Assembly (NCBI GenBank): GCA_030267965.1
Contig: BRYA01000096.1
Coordinates: forward strand, 1 to 48,444
DNA length: 48,444 nt
Direction: 5' to 3'
Origin: Triparma columacea
Taxonomy: Eukaryota; Sar; Bolidophyceae; Parmales; Triparmaceae
Of this stretch, positions 1 to 10,700 are shown in pieces. Both the position numbers and the translations under genes were made by a program. The notes beneath the pieces were generated by a model. It did no database searches. It saw nothing but the letters and a program-made list of their open reading frames with translations, and had not been told where the DNA came from. How positions within the stretch are numbered: position 1 is the stretch's first letter; each line of letters opens with the position of its first letter.

Positions 1-960
1 TATTGAAGAGTCGTACGGTGCGGTCCTATAAGAATTCGGCAACGGCTGGAAGCGAGCCATGGCAAGGAAGTAAGTCCAGCAAGCAAACCGCTTTTTGCTC
101 CGAACTTAGCCACTTTGCCATTGCACTTTGCCTTTGCTATAATAAAATGAAAACTTTTGCTTGGCCAAGTCTCAAATTTATAGACCCCGATCTGCGCTGC
201 CCTCCTCTCCCTCCTCCCACACCCGGCCCATCAACACCGACACAGATTAGGATAACCTTCACAACCACACATTCTCACTCATCGACGCTCTAACCTCAGT
301 CATGACCCCCGAGAGTATCGCATAAGTGGCGTTTCTTCAGTGTCGCAAGTCCTCTAGTCATGACCTTTTAGTGCCTAGAACTGCCATCACCGCAGGTTTG
401 AGGTACATAACGAACCACCCATTGAAAATTTCTCCTATACGTGATACTCATGCTACTTGGGGGGGGGCGGGACCCCCTAATAGCGCACGCACTTGCTTGT
501 AACTTTCTTATCAAGGCAGGAAAATTTGTGCCTTGGCCGAAGTATTCCGGAACCCGGACCCTGGAACCTGGGTCTCACCAGTACCCAGGCCCACCGGCCA
601 TCCACTATCACAATGACACTGGTGCAAGAACCTCCGTCCCATGTAACATTGTTTTCACCAACGATGGTGGTTCCCTCCCTTCTACAAATGTAGATTGGGG
701 CGCATTGAACCTTCACAACCTCCTGGTTCTCTCTGAAGAATTTAACGCGGATTAAAATACATAAGAGTATACCCGTGAATCCTCTACATGCCAAAGTACG
801 CCATCCACCGTCCCCGGTCTAGGTTCTGTCACATTTGTTATGTTCCCTCCTAATTCTTCAGTTTTTGCCAAAAATTATAACCTGTTGAGATAGGATCAGA
901 CTTACATCCCGTCGACTCAGTTCCTTACCCCTCCCTCCCATAATTCACGCCTAGCACACC
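1..960. other. No recognisable gene
   Basis: No reading frame here has codon use, a domain or splice-joined exons that I can support. The open frames are short (about 100 codons or less), occur on both strands over the same bases, and look random. There is a G-run near 460-470 and a CCTGG/CCGG-rich patch near 550-600. The last ~50 bases before 961 are pyrimidine-rich and probably hold the promoter and leader of the next gene. A 3' end of a gene starting outside the window cannot be excluded. Confidence 0.5.
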
Positions 961-3038
961 ATGATCACCTTCTCCTCCCCTGATGGTGTCCTCTCTGAAC
1001 TTAAGGGCCACCTCGGGGTCGCAACATCCAAGCTATCCCTACTGAATCAAGCAGGCATTCTAGCGCTGTATGAATATCTTACCAACGGACAGCTTGCTTT
1101 CAAAAAGACAACACATGTTTGGGTGAGTTTGTGCTAGTGAGGGGGCAAGTGATGACCTTTAAACTAACAACCCCCCCCCCTCGCTCTACAGTTTTCCGTT
1201 TGGAAAGAGCAGTCTTTATTTAGGAAAATGAAGGTGTCAGAGATAGAATCTGAGCGTGACATTGCCACCAGAGTAGAAGCCTATGAGCTCGAAATCGAGA
1301 GAATCGTTGGAGGCGGTGACCTCGGGTCGGAGACTCCCGATGGGGTCATGATATCCGCCTTTGTCACGATTGTTACTATGTTGTCGGTGGGCCACCATTT
1401 AAACTACATGTGGGGTAAGGTGAACTCCGAAGACGGCTACCACTATGCTCACCAAGACAAAGATGTTTGGTTTGGATTAGAAGGCTTGTCAGGCACGATT
1501 CTAAAGGGAAAACCCGTTAAAATCATCTCCAGCGTTTACCTGGCGGAGGAAGCGGGCTCTTCTCGGCTATCGTTTTCTAAGACGAGAAGCAGTGATAGTA
1601 TTTACGACGTTGTTAAGACCCACGGCGGCATTATTCTGATGGATAAGGAAGCCGGAGGTGTTGACAAGAGGATGCCTAACCTCTTTCACTCAGCCCCAAC
1701 CTCCCTTCACTCCCACCTAACTTTTGTGTCAGTTCCTGGAGCTGCACTTAGTGCTGATGACGTCATTGAATTAGAGGCTCAGTTAGGAAAGCTGACAACT
1801 ATGCTGAGCAGCAAAGGTCTCGTGAAAGACCTCGCCACCGCTTCCACTTCCACTTCCTCCACTTCCTCCACTTCCTCCGCTTCTGCCGCTTCTGCCGCTT
1901 CTGCCGCTGCCCACGCTTCCACCGCTGCCCCCGCTTCCGCTTCCGCTTCTGCGGCTGCCCACACCACCGCCCCCGCTTCCGCCGCATCTTCTGACACTTC
2001 ATCATCATCACCACCATCATTCCCTGCCCCCCCCCAACAATTCCCTGATTTTCCTGATTCAGCCTGTGCGACTCTTAAGGGATACGCTGGCGGTAAGACG
2101 TCTTTTCTTTAATCCACCCCCTCCTACTTCAACCCTCACCCTTCCCTCTCTTCGCATCTGTTCACTTCGCTTCATTCTCATTTCTTCGTAGGCAAGGCTT
2201 GCATGAGCGAGAAGAATGCGGAGGGAAAGTCCGTCAATGCGGTTAATTCAGGTAAGACGTGTTTTCTTTAATCTGTCCCCTCCTCCTTCAACCCTAACCC
2301 TTCCCTCTCTTCGCTCTGTTCACTTCGCTTCATTCTCATTTCTTCGTAGGCAACGCTCTATATAGCATGAAGAAGGGAATTTTCGCGCCTGATTACCTAC
2401 AGGCGAACGCCGCTGAAGATAGGAGCGAGGGCGGCAAGGTGAGCGCAGGACGAGCAATCCCCCCCTCCCCCTTGCTCCCCCCCCGCCTTGCTCCCCCCCC
2501 GCCTTGCGCTCTTTCGCTAACCAAATCTTCTCTTCGCTTCACAGAAGGGCCTCGGCTTTTCGAAAGCCAAACCTGAGGAGGATCAATTCCTCTTAGACAG
2601 GGTGCAGGGTGACCAGGTTTTCACTTGGCCTGAAATTGCCAAGGCTTTCATAAAAGAGTTCCCCAAAACCGCCTACACCAAGAAGAACCTGGACACGAAC
2701 GTGAGTCCTCTCCCTATCTCTAAAAGCTCCTGGACAAGATCGCTCAACCTCCACCCCCCCTTCCCCCCCCCCTTCCGCATTTGTAGCTCAGACTTCGTTA
2801 CAACTATTACGTGGACCCGAACCTTTTCAGGGATGAGCAGGGCACAGTAGTTCTGTCTGATACCGCCAAGGACCACATAAACGAAATCTTCAAAAAGGCC
2901 ATAGAGGCCGGAAAAAGTACACCAACTGCCGCCGCCCTCGTCGAAGCCCTTAAGAAATCGACAAAAGACACATTCTCCGTTAGCCTCGTTAAGTCCCACC
3001 TTAAAACCCTCCGCAACAAGAGAAAGAGGGAGGGTTGA
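961..3038 (+). CDS. Myb/SANT-like DNA-binding protein, 6 exons, 539 aa
   Basis: Exons: 961-1122, 1192-2092, 2192-2251, 2350-2438, 2545-2700, 2787-3038; all introns are GT-AG and the phases join. Residues 1-265 match no family I know. Residues ~270-325 are a Ser/Thr/Ala low-complexity linker. The C-terminal part (about 412-470) looks like a Myb/SANT repeat: acidic start EEDQFLLDRV, then FTWPEIAKAF, then RLRYNYYVDPNLF, which resembles the R..Y...DP end of Myb repeats. A second helical segment ends in the basic tail KTLRNKRKREG, a possible nuclear signal. The likely role is nuclear DNA binding, possibly transcription control; this is inferred from the repeat only. Introns 2 and 3 are near-identical copies (see repeat entry). 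The start at 961 is the first ATG that joins exon 2 in frame. Confidence 0.75.
2093..2370 (+). repeat. Tandem duplication of an intron plus exon start
   Basis: Intron 2 (2093-2191, 99 nt) and intron 3 (2252-2349, 98 nt) of the Myb-like gene differ by about six substitutions and one single-base indel. Both start gtaagacgt and end cattctcatttcttcgtag. The unit step is 159 bp. Similarity continues weakly into the first bases of the following exons (GCAAGGCT versus GCAACGCT), then fades. Both introns are phase 1, so the 60-bp exon between them can be added without shifting the frame. Confidence 0.85.
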
Positions 3039-3125
3039 AGAGAGAGAGGGAGGGAAGGGGGGAGAGAGAGAGGAAGGGAAGGGGGGGGAGAGAGAGGAAG
3101 GGAAGGGGGGGGAGAGAGAGAGACT
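3039..3125 (+). repeat. GA-rich minisatellite
   Basis: Directly after the stop of the Myb-like gene lies a purine-only stretch made of about three imperfect ~25-30 bp units of gagagagaggaagggaaggg type. It probably falls in the 3' untranslated region. Such purine tracts are prone to slippage and to assembly error. Confidence 0.8.
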
Positions 3126-3659
3126 GTGTGTGATGCCGTGGAACTCTGACCAAACATAAATCATTCTTCATCATTCAAAATCACGCCCCTTTTCAAAATC
3201 ACGCCAAGTCACCATTTATCCCCCCGTCCCCTTCAATTCTCATCTCTTCCCGTAATACCCCTAAATATGTCCTCCAAGGTCGTCTGCGAGACTGGTAACC
3301 CAAACGAAGTGTGAGTTTGCCAAGGAGTGAGAGCCTGCCAAGGGCGCCCTCGTAAGCTTTGTTGGAACCCTCCTCAGCAAAGGCATCGGAGGACCCGGCA
3401 GCTTCAGTTACTGCGTCCATTGAATGTTGAGGCCTGAGTTTAACCCCAAACAGACTAGCCTTCCTGCTTCCTCCCCCTGTACCCCCCAGCGTTCGTCCTA
3501 AGGTGTCGGGGAGGTTTTGGTCACCTTGAGCTCGCAGACTAGGACGGAGAATCCCGCGCCGGAGAGGCAGCGACAGACGGGGGTGAAGTGCTCGCAGGTA
3601 TATATAATTAATTGAGAAAATTGGAAAATTATTCGTCCCTCCTCGAGTAGTCCCCTCCT

Positions 3660-4524
3660 GGGCTCTTGTCCGAATTATGCCCCTGTTTTCTCGAGCAAAA
3701 AGTGAGAGAGACCTCACACCTTACAACGTGAATAAGAACGTTCTAATATATGATATGTCGTTTACTTGAGTATTAATGAGAGCATTACAATGTAAAAACC
3801 TGGCGGTTCGACCCTACATGTCTTTTATTTTAACCTTCAACTTGCCGGGTCGGTGGCCCATAATCCTTGGCTGAAAGAGGAAGGGATTTTGAGGCCCAAG
3901 AGGGCGCAACTATCGGTAGGAATATAGCGGCGCTTTCGCGGGGTACTTTCGCAATTGATTTATGAGGTCGTAAAAGTATCTAAATTTGATATAGAAGCAG
4001 ACATGGCTTGTTCTGATTTTTTTATTTTAATGGAGTGAACGACATTTATTTGTATTTTTCGTACTATGAATACCATAATAGTAATAAATATAAAGGTTGG
4101 GATCGACCTAGAGCCTGCAAAGACTCAATTACATTGTAAACCTGAATTTGGTAGGCATCGGGGCTCTCCTGGAGGGTGAAATGGGGGTTAGCAAGTGATA
4201 CTTCGCAGTCCTAAAGCAAGTTCCTGCATAATGATCCTATTATCCCGCCGGTCAATCCTTTAGGACTGCGAAGTAGTCCGAAATGAAAGCAAAATTATGA
4301 ATTTAAAGGTCATTTTTCCTCCTTTACTTGGTCACACATGATCAGTTTTCCCCCAATTATTCACCTCCTCGGCGACGTCTGAGACCGTTATTTAGCTTTC
4401 TCGGTCTGCACGCCCGTCACGGTCGTCCCGATACCAATCAATCTTCCCAATACGTTCGGGAACTTACATATTGGTTAACAGGTCACAAATGGGCAGAAAA
4501 AGGGCATAATTCGGACAAGAGCCC
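3660..4524. mobile_element. Candidate non-autonomous element with 23-bp inverted repeat ends
   Basis: The 23-mer at 3660-3682 (starting gggctcttgtccgaatta) recurs exactly, in reverse complement, at 4502-4524. The 865-bp segment so bounded is AT-rich, has no credible ORF and contains a perfect hairpin. This is what a MITE or a decayed DNA transposon would look like, but I see no clear target-site duplication. The right end lies only 16 bp before the conserved cassette of ankyrin-MYND gene A. Each 23-mer also begins gggc and ends gccc (or the converse), so it can fold on itself. Confidence 0.4.
4199..4275. repeat. Perfect 18-bp inverted repeat with 41-bp loop
   Basis: tacttcgcagtcctaaag at 4199-4216 is the exact reverse complement of 4258-4275. 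The spacer is 41 nt. It could form a cruciform in DNA or a hairpin in RNA. It lies inside the segment bounded by the 23-bp inverted repeats. Confidence 0.85.
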
Positions 4525-4540
4525 TGCTTCCAAGAAGAAA

Positions 4541-4677
4541 CTTTCTCAGAGGTAGACTCCAATATTAGCACCTACACTACACTTCTGCCTACGTGGAGTA
4601 CTGTCAAGGCTTTGTTGATCACTTTCACATCGGAATTTACCGCTATAAACTTACATTTGGAGTAGGTTCGCTCAAAA
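4541..4677 (+). promoter_or_regulatory. Conserved promoter cassette, gene A
   Basis: This 137-bp block is shared with the regions just before genes B and C. It contains ctttctcagagg (also in B), gactccaatattagcaccta, tgatcactttcac and ttaccgctataaacttaca. TATAAA is at 4644-4649, 34 bp before the ATG, so the leader is probably only a few bases long and includes gttcgctcaaaa. Confidence 0.7.
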
Positions 4678-5814
4678 ATGGAATCACAATCAGAGGTACA
4701 ATCGTCACACAATTCATCAGAGACCACAAATGAGACAGTATATAGATGGTACGATTTGACAGACGGTCAGAAGATGTGTATAAGCTGGGCTGTTAACAAA
4801 GACTGGGATCGCATCAAAGGGTATGCCAAGGAACATGGTCCTGAGGTTTTGTTAGGCGCTCATAAAAAGCATGTTGATGAGGAATGGAGGGTAACTTCAG
4901 TCCTCACCATCGCCTCTCGTCACGATAATGTTGAGATGGTCAAGCTTACCTTAGACGCCGGCTTCGACAACAAGGAAGCCATGTACGCGGCCGCAAATGG
5001 AGCAATGCAGAGTTGTGACAATTCAACAATCTTGAGATTGCTATTAGAAAATGGACTTGACCCTAACATGGACGCACGAGTCGAAGGGGTGACGAAAGAC
5101 TCTTCCAACCTTTTGATTCTTACTACTAAGGTGGGACACATTGATCAGGCCATAGCACTACTCGATCATGGAGCAAATGTGAACAAGACAGTGGTTGACC
5201 TTAATGGACACATTCTTTCACCACTTATTTATACTATAAGTTATGGAACACACGACTTATGTAGGCTGTTTCTCACGCGCGGTGCTATTCCAACCAACAA
5301 TGACTTGGATAATTTTTTCGGTCATAGCTTCAAAGCGTGCAAAGGAGAACACCCTAGGCTTAGTAGAGATGTCGCAATAAAGATGCTCACAACATTTCTT
5401 CATCTCGGAAAGCCCGATTCCGACGTAGTTCGAGACACATTCAATTTCTACCCACCTTCCTATCGCGATCCTACAATCGCCAACATCACGAAACATTACC
5501 TTCAAGGCCGTCCCTTCTGTTGCTATGTTTGCGAGGCTCTAACTGCCAAGGAGCGTGACAAGCTCCTAATGTGTCCTTGTCGCAACGTCGCCTACTGCTC
5601 TAAGGAGTGCCAGCTCAAGCACTGGAGGGAGCACAGGGTGCAATGCGCGGGACCGCTGAACGAAAGGGGGGAGAGTGAGGCAATGGTCAAGAAAAGGTCC
5701 AAGACAGGGAAGGGAGCGGCGGCGGGAGGAGCGGATGTGGGAGCAGCGGAAGGAGCAGTTGCGACGGGGAAGAATGGCAAGAAGGGCAAGAATAGTAGGG
5801 GGAAGAAGAAGTGA
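4678..5814 (+). CDS. Ankyrin-repeat MYND zinc-finger protein A, 378 aa
   Basis: Intronless. Residues ~65-200 contain ankyrin-type repeats, with DNSTILRLLLENGLDPN and IDQAIALLDHGANVNK showing the usual LL..GA.vN pattern. A MYND-type zinc finger follows at ~281-322: CYVC, CPC, YC, KEC, HW, EH and a final C. The second Cys pair is CPC rather than the usual CxxC, and this is the same in all three paralogues. The tail (about 335-378) is Ala/Gly then Lys-rich. MYND domains bind proline-rich peptides and ankyrin repeats bind proteins, so a scaffold or adaptor role is likely; no catalytic domain is present. This is the first of three paralogues behind a shared promoter cassette. Confidence 0.9.
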   Translation: MESQSEVQSSHNSSETTNETVYRWYDLTDGQKMCISWAVNKDWDRIKGYAKEHGPEVLLGAHKKHVDEEWRVTSVLTIASRHDNVEMVKLTLDAGFDNKEAMYAAANGAMQSCDNSTILRLLLENGLDPNMDARVEGVTKDSSNLLILTTKVGHIDQAIALLDHGANVNKTVVDLNGHILSPLIYTISYGTHDLCRLFLTRGAIPTNNDLDNFFGHSFKACKGEHPRLSRDVAIKMLTTFLHLGKPDSDVVRDTFNFYPPSYRDPTIANITKHYLQGRPFCCYVCEALTAKERDKLLMCPCRNVAYCSKECQLKHWREHRVQCAGPLNERGESEAMVKKRSKTGKGAAAGGADVGAAEGAVATGKNGKKGKNSRGKKK

Positions 5815-5970
5815 ACGAAACAATACAGTAATGCGGCGGCTATAAGAATATTTCAGAATTCGATGTACATCAAATTGCTTATCTTTTATTGCGATTAGCG
5901 TGAGAATGAACAATTTCATATTACTCCCAACTAATTTTGTCCTCTCCAATGCTTCAACAAGAAGGTGCAA

Positions 5971-6107
5971 CTTTCTCAGAGGTTGACTCCAATATTAGCA
6001 CCTACACGACACTTCTGACTAAGTGGAGTAGCGTGAAGGCTTTATTGATCACTTTCACGTCGTAATTTGCCGCTATAAACTTACACTCGGGATAGGTTCG
6101 CTCAAAA
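5971..6107 (+). promoter_or_regulatory. Conserved promoter cassette, gene B
   Basis: A 137-bp block nearly identical to that of gene A, with the same start point (ctttctcagaggt), gactccaatattagcaccta, and TATAAA at 6074-6079, 34 bp before the ATG. The upstream flanks differ, which marks the edge of the conserved unit. Confidence 0.7.
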
Positions 6108-7238
6108 ATGGAATCTCAATCAGAGGTACGATCGTCAAACAAATCATCAGAGACCACAAATGCGACAGTACATAGTTATGACGATTTGACATACGGTCAG
6201 CAGTTGTGCTTCGAATGGGCTAGTGCCCAAGACTGGGATCGCATCAAGGGGTATGCCAAGGAACATGGCCCTGAGGTTTTGTTCGGAGTTCATGGGTTAG
6301 GGTTTAGGAATTCGGTAGATTCAGTCCTCACAATAGCCTCGCATTACCGAAATGTTGAGATGGTCAAGTTCATCTTAGAGGCCGGCTTCGACAACAAGGC
6401 AGCCATGTTCATGGCCGCAACTACATCAATGAGGAATAGTGACAATTCAACAATCTTGAGATTGCTCTTAGAACATGGACTTGACCCTAATACGGACCTA
6501 CGACTCGAAGGGGTGGTGGAAGACTTTTCCAACCTTTTGATGTCTACTGCTTACGTGGGACGAATTGATCACGCCATAGCACTTCTCGATCATGGAGCAA
6601 ATGTGAACAAGACAGTGGTTATCCCTGATGGACATGTTCTTTCACCACTTGCTTTTACTCTCTGTTATGAAGCACACGACTTCTTCAGGCTGTTTCTCAT
6701 GCGCGGTGCTATACCATCCACCCACGACGTGGATCAAGTGTTTAGTCATTGCCTCAGAGCGTGCAAAGGGGAACACCCTAAGCTTAGTAGAGATGGCGCA
6801 ATAAAGATATTCGTAACGTTTCTTCATCTCGGAAAGCCCGATTCCGACGTAGTTCGAGACTTATTCGATTCATGCCATCCTTCCAATCGCGATCCTACAA
6901 TCGCCAACATCACGAAACAGTACCTTCAAGGCCGTCCCTTCTGCTGCTTCATTTGCGAGGCTCTAACCGCCAAGGAGCGGGACAAGCTCCTGATGTGTCC
7001 CTGCCGCAACGTCGCCTACTGCTCTCGCTCGTGCCAGGTCAAGCACTGGAAGAAGCACAAGGTGCTATGCACGGGACCGCTGAACGAAAGGGGGGAGAGT
7101 GAGGCAATGGTCAAGAAACGATCCAAGACAGGGAAGGGAGCGGCGGCGGGAGGAGCGGATGTGGGAGCAGCGGAAGGAGCAGTTGCAACGGGGAAGAAGG
7201 GGAAGAAGGGCAAGAAGGGTAGGGGTAAGAAGAAGTGA
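6108..7238 (+). CDS. Ankyrin-repeat MYND zinc-finger protein B, 376 aa
   Basis: Intronless paralogue of gene A and collinear with it throughout. Ankyrin-type repeats lie at ~65-200 (DNSTILRLLLEHGLDPN, IDHAIALLDHGANVNK) and the MYND finger at ~280-321 (CFIC, CPC, YC, RSC, HW, KH, C). The tail is the same Ala/Gly plus Lys segment as in A, almost unchanged, while the ankyrin part differs at many positions. Faster change in the ankyrin part is what one expects if binding partners differ. The gene begins 293 bp after the stop of A in the same orientation and carries its own cassette copy, so it is a tandem duplicate with its own transcription start. An adaptor role is inferred. Confidence 0.9.
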   Translation: MESQSEVRSSNKSSETTNATVHSYDDLTYGQQLCFEWASAQDWDRIKGYAKEHGPEVLFGVHGLGFRNSVDSVLTIASHYRNVEMVKFILEAGFDNKAAMFMAATTSMRNSDNSTILRLLLEHGLDPNTDLRLEGVVEDFSNLLMSTAYVGRIDHAIALLDHGANVNKTVVIPDGHVLSPLAFTLCYEAHDFFRLFLMRGAIPSTHDVDQVFSHCLRACKGEHPKLSRDGAIKIFVTFLHLGKPDSDVVRDLFDSCHPSNRDPTIANITKQYLQGRPFCCFICEALTAKERDKLLMCPCRNVAYCSRSCQVKHWKKHKVLCTGPLNERGESEAMVKKRSKTGKGAAAGGADVGAAEGAVATGKKGKKGKKGRGKKK

Positions 7239-7775
7239 ACAACGAGATGTAATTTAGTGTTTTGAATGCGTCAAACCTTTTCATTATCAACGACAAAATA
7301 TACAATTAAATCACGGGATGCAGAACTGGATTGGGGGTGAAGATACCAAATAACAAATCCATCAAAAGCCTTCCTCATTCTTGTTCCTGGTTGGCCATTA
7401 GTTGAATTTTGTAGTCTCCATCTAATGCCTCGTTCGTATGCTTATAAACCTGTATCAACAGGTGAAAGGGATGATATAGAAATGGTATCACCATCAAAGA
7501 ATAGTCGAAATGCGTCGAATTATGAGGTAAGGAGGCAATGATGAACTTATCGGCCCGCCCATGGAAATGTGTTGAGATTATATTGTGGAGATTGAGATAT
7601 TTATTGAAGATTGTAGGGACATATGGGTGTATATGGCCGTACATGCACACACACTCGACAAACAATGCACCAACCCCTTCCGTGACTCGCTTCACTTGTC
7701 GCCCTCACACACACCCCCACCCACCCCCAGCCTTCCAATGATCTTGCATCACAACGCCTACCATTCTTCATCGGC
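7239..7775. other. Intergenic region before sulfate-activation gene
   Basis: About 540 bp with no supported gene. Short frames occur on both strands and overlap each other. The stretch 7690-7740 is C-rich (caccc repeats), followed by a leader just before the ATG at 7776. It presumably holds the 3' end of gene B and the promoter of the APS kinase fusion. The promoter cassette of the MYND genes is absent here. Confidence 0.55.
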
Positions 7776-10700
7776 ATGTCAGTACTCCTTGCAATCGTCT
7801 ACGTTCTATCCGTCTCTCCGAACTCCGTATCCCCAACAACGTCACCCCCCATCAACCTTGATAACATTGACATGGGAGCACTTAGGGAGGAGGCCTTCAA
7901 GGTAAGATGAGAAATGTCCCGCAATCTCCATTCCGTGCGCTCACGATGCCACATTCTCACCAAATTCCCCTCCCCCTCCCCTCCCCCCCCCCCGGCCCAA
8001 AGAGGACCCCCCCTCACATCATCGAGTGCGCCAAGGCCGGGTCCGGGGGTGATCAGTCCGCCTGTCACCTCCCCCGTGCCTCCCGCTACGCCGCTACCGG
8101 TCAGAAGGGCGCGACCCTCTGGATGACCGGTTGCTCCGGCGCCGGCAAGACCACCATCGCCACTGCGCTTGAGGACAGGCTCGTCAAGCAGTACGGGAAG
8201 CACGTGTACAGGCTCGACGGGGACAACATTAGGACGGGCCTCAACAGGGACCTGAGCTTCTCGGCGGCCGACAGGGCGGAGAGCGTCAGGCGCGTGGGGG
8301 AGATGGCGACGCTCTTCTCAGACGCCGGCGTCATCACCCTCGTAGGTCTCATCAGCCCCTACAGGGGCGACCGCGACGAGGTCCGCCGGCGGCACGAACA
8401 GCAGGGCATCCCCTTCTACGAGGTGTTCCTGGACGTCCCGGTGGAGGAGCTTAGGAAGAGGGACCCGAAGGGGCAGTACGCGAGGGTGGACAGCGGGGAG
8501 CTTAAGCACTTCACGTGCATTGACGACCCGTACGAGGAACCCCTGGAGCCGGAGATCACCTTGAAGACACACGAGCTTAAGATCGAGGAGTCCGCTGACA
8601 TTATGTTCAGGCGCCTCCAGATGGACGGCATCCTGGAGGGCGCCCCAAGGGTCAACAAGCTGCCCCAGCTCCCCAACCCTGACGGGGACGAGGTGGTGGA
8701 CAGGGTCGTGACGGACCCCGGTGCCCTCGAGGCCCTCCGCGCCGAGGCCGCGACCCTGCCGAAGGTCCTCATCACCGACCTCGACTTGAACTGGCTCCAA
8801 GTCATCGGGGAGGGGTGGGCGTCGCCGCTGAAGGGGTTCATGAGGGAGGGGACCCTCATGGAGGTCCTGCACTTCAACTCCATCCTCGTCGACCCCTTCA
8901 ACGTTACCGGGAACGCCGGAAGGCACGAGAGGAAGACGGACTGGAACTCCTTCACTGAGACCCAACCCATGGACAGGATCAGCATGTCCGTACCCATAAC
9001 CCTGGCGGCGACAGAGTGGACGAAGAGGGAGATCGAAAGGAGCGGGAAGAAGGCGGTGGCGCTGGTGACGCAGATGGGGGAGACGGTGGCCGTGCTGAGA
9101 GAACCGGAGATCTATGAGAATAGAAAGGAGGAAATCGTTACGAGAATGTTCGGGGTTATTGACCCGGGACACCCGTATATTAGGGAGATTTATAAAGGAG
9201 GGGAATACCTTATCGGTGGAGAGGTGAGCTCAAACAAAAGAAGACTCCAATAGGCATGAAATCATTTTAACCCAATTCCTCACTCAACATCACCCCCCTC
9301 CCCCCTCCCAGGTCGAGCTCCTCGGTCGTATCAAGTACAACGACGGCCTCGACAAGTGGCGCAAGACAGCATCTGAGATAATGGACGAGTTCAAGTCCAA
9401 GGGCGCGGACGTCGTCTACGCCTTCCAGACCCGCAACCCCACCCACGCAGGTCACGCTTACCTAATGAAGTCCGCCGGGGGGGACTTGAAGTCCAAGGGC
9501 TACAAGAAGCCCGTCCTGTGGCTCAGCCCTCTCGGGGGCTGGACCAAGGAGGACGACGTGCCCCTAGACGTCAGGGTGAAGCAGCACGAGGAGGTGCTGA
9601 AGGCGGGGACGGGACACCCGGGGGGGCTGGACCCGGACAGCACGGTCATGGCGATCTGGCCGAGCCCTATGGTCTACGCGGGGCCCACGGAGGTGCAGTT
9701 CCACGCCAAGAGCAGGAGGAGCGCGGGGGCGAGCTACTTCGTGGTGGGGAGGGACCCGGCGGGAATGAAGGGGAGCATGGAGGCCGTGGCGCACAAGGAC
9801 GAGGACCTATACAACGGGGACCACGGGAGGTACGTCCTGGGGTACAGCCCGGGGCTGGGGGGGATGAAGATGCTGAGCTTCGTCAAGGTCATGTACGACG
9901 TGGTAACGAACGAGATGACGACCCCGGTGGAGAGCAGGATGGAGGACTTCATCAGCATAAGCGGGACGAAGATGAGGACCTTGGCCAGGCAGCAGGCGAC
10001 GCCGTGCCCGGACAAGGTGCCCACAGACCTGCTGGGGGAGAACTGCGTACCCAACGGGTTCATGGTACCGGAGGGGTGGAAGATCGTAACGGACTACTAC
10101 TCGAACATCGACAAGAAACAGTGGGTCCCGTGGAGCAGGCCGAGGGCGACCCCGGACACGGCAAAGAGGGAGACGACTAAAGAGGGAACGTTCGGGAGCA
10201 GAGACTTCAAGCTTAACATGAACCACGGAAAGTCCTTCTGGCACGACATCGAGGTGTGGGAGGACGAGTCCAAGGGTGTCGTAAACATGATTACCGAGAT
10301 CCCCCTCGGCGTCACGGCCAAGATGGAGGTGGACAAGGCCATGGCAGGTAACGGGATCAGGCAGGACGTCAACGACGACGGGTCACCCAGGTACTACACG
10401 TACGGGACGCCCACGTTCAACTACGGCCTCATACCTCGGACCTGGGAGGACCCGGAGAAGTACGATGATGATATGCACGGGGGGGACAATGACCCGCTAG
10501 ACGTTATCGAGATTGGGGGGATGAAGCTGAAGATGGGGAGCACGACGCCGTGCAAGGTGCTGGGGAGCCTGGAGCTCATCGACGGGGGTGAGACCGACCA
10601 CAAGATCGTCTGCATCGCGAAGGGCAGCCCGCTCTACGATAGGGTAGCGGACATGGAGGACCTCGAGGTTGAGATGCCGGGAACGGAGGAAAGGCTGGTG

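Larger units (their letters stand above)
3126..4540. other. Gene-poor AT-rich region
   Basis: About 1.4 kb with no convincing gene. The longest frame, 172 codons on the minus strand at 3199-3717, has no recognisable domain and a composition unlike neighbouring genes. The stretch from ~3720 to 4330 is AT-rich with many stops on both strands. Two inverted-repeat structures sit here and are listed separately (3660-4524 and 4199-4275). Confidence 0.6.

Noticed and set aside
441..794. Overlapping ORFs of ~100 codons on both strands
   Set aside because: They share the same bases, have no domain and no coding bias; taken as chance.
3267..3423. Possible two-exon 37-residue gene on plus (starts MSSKVVCETGNPNE)
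   Set aside because: The donor and acceptor are both weak and nothing supports so small a product.
3199..3717. 172-codon minus-strand ORF
   Set aside because: No motif, no splice partners, composition like random GC-rich DNA; overlaps the left inverted repeat.
3796..3825. ggcggttcgaccctac resembles a tRNA T-arm
   Set aside because: The flanking bases cannot form the 5-bp T stem, and no anticodon or acceptor stem is found around it.
8318..10372. Long ORFs antisense and in other frames within the APS kinase fusion gene (up to 284 codons)
   Set aside because: Shadow frames caused by strong G/C third-position bias of the real gene.
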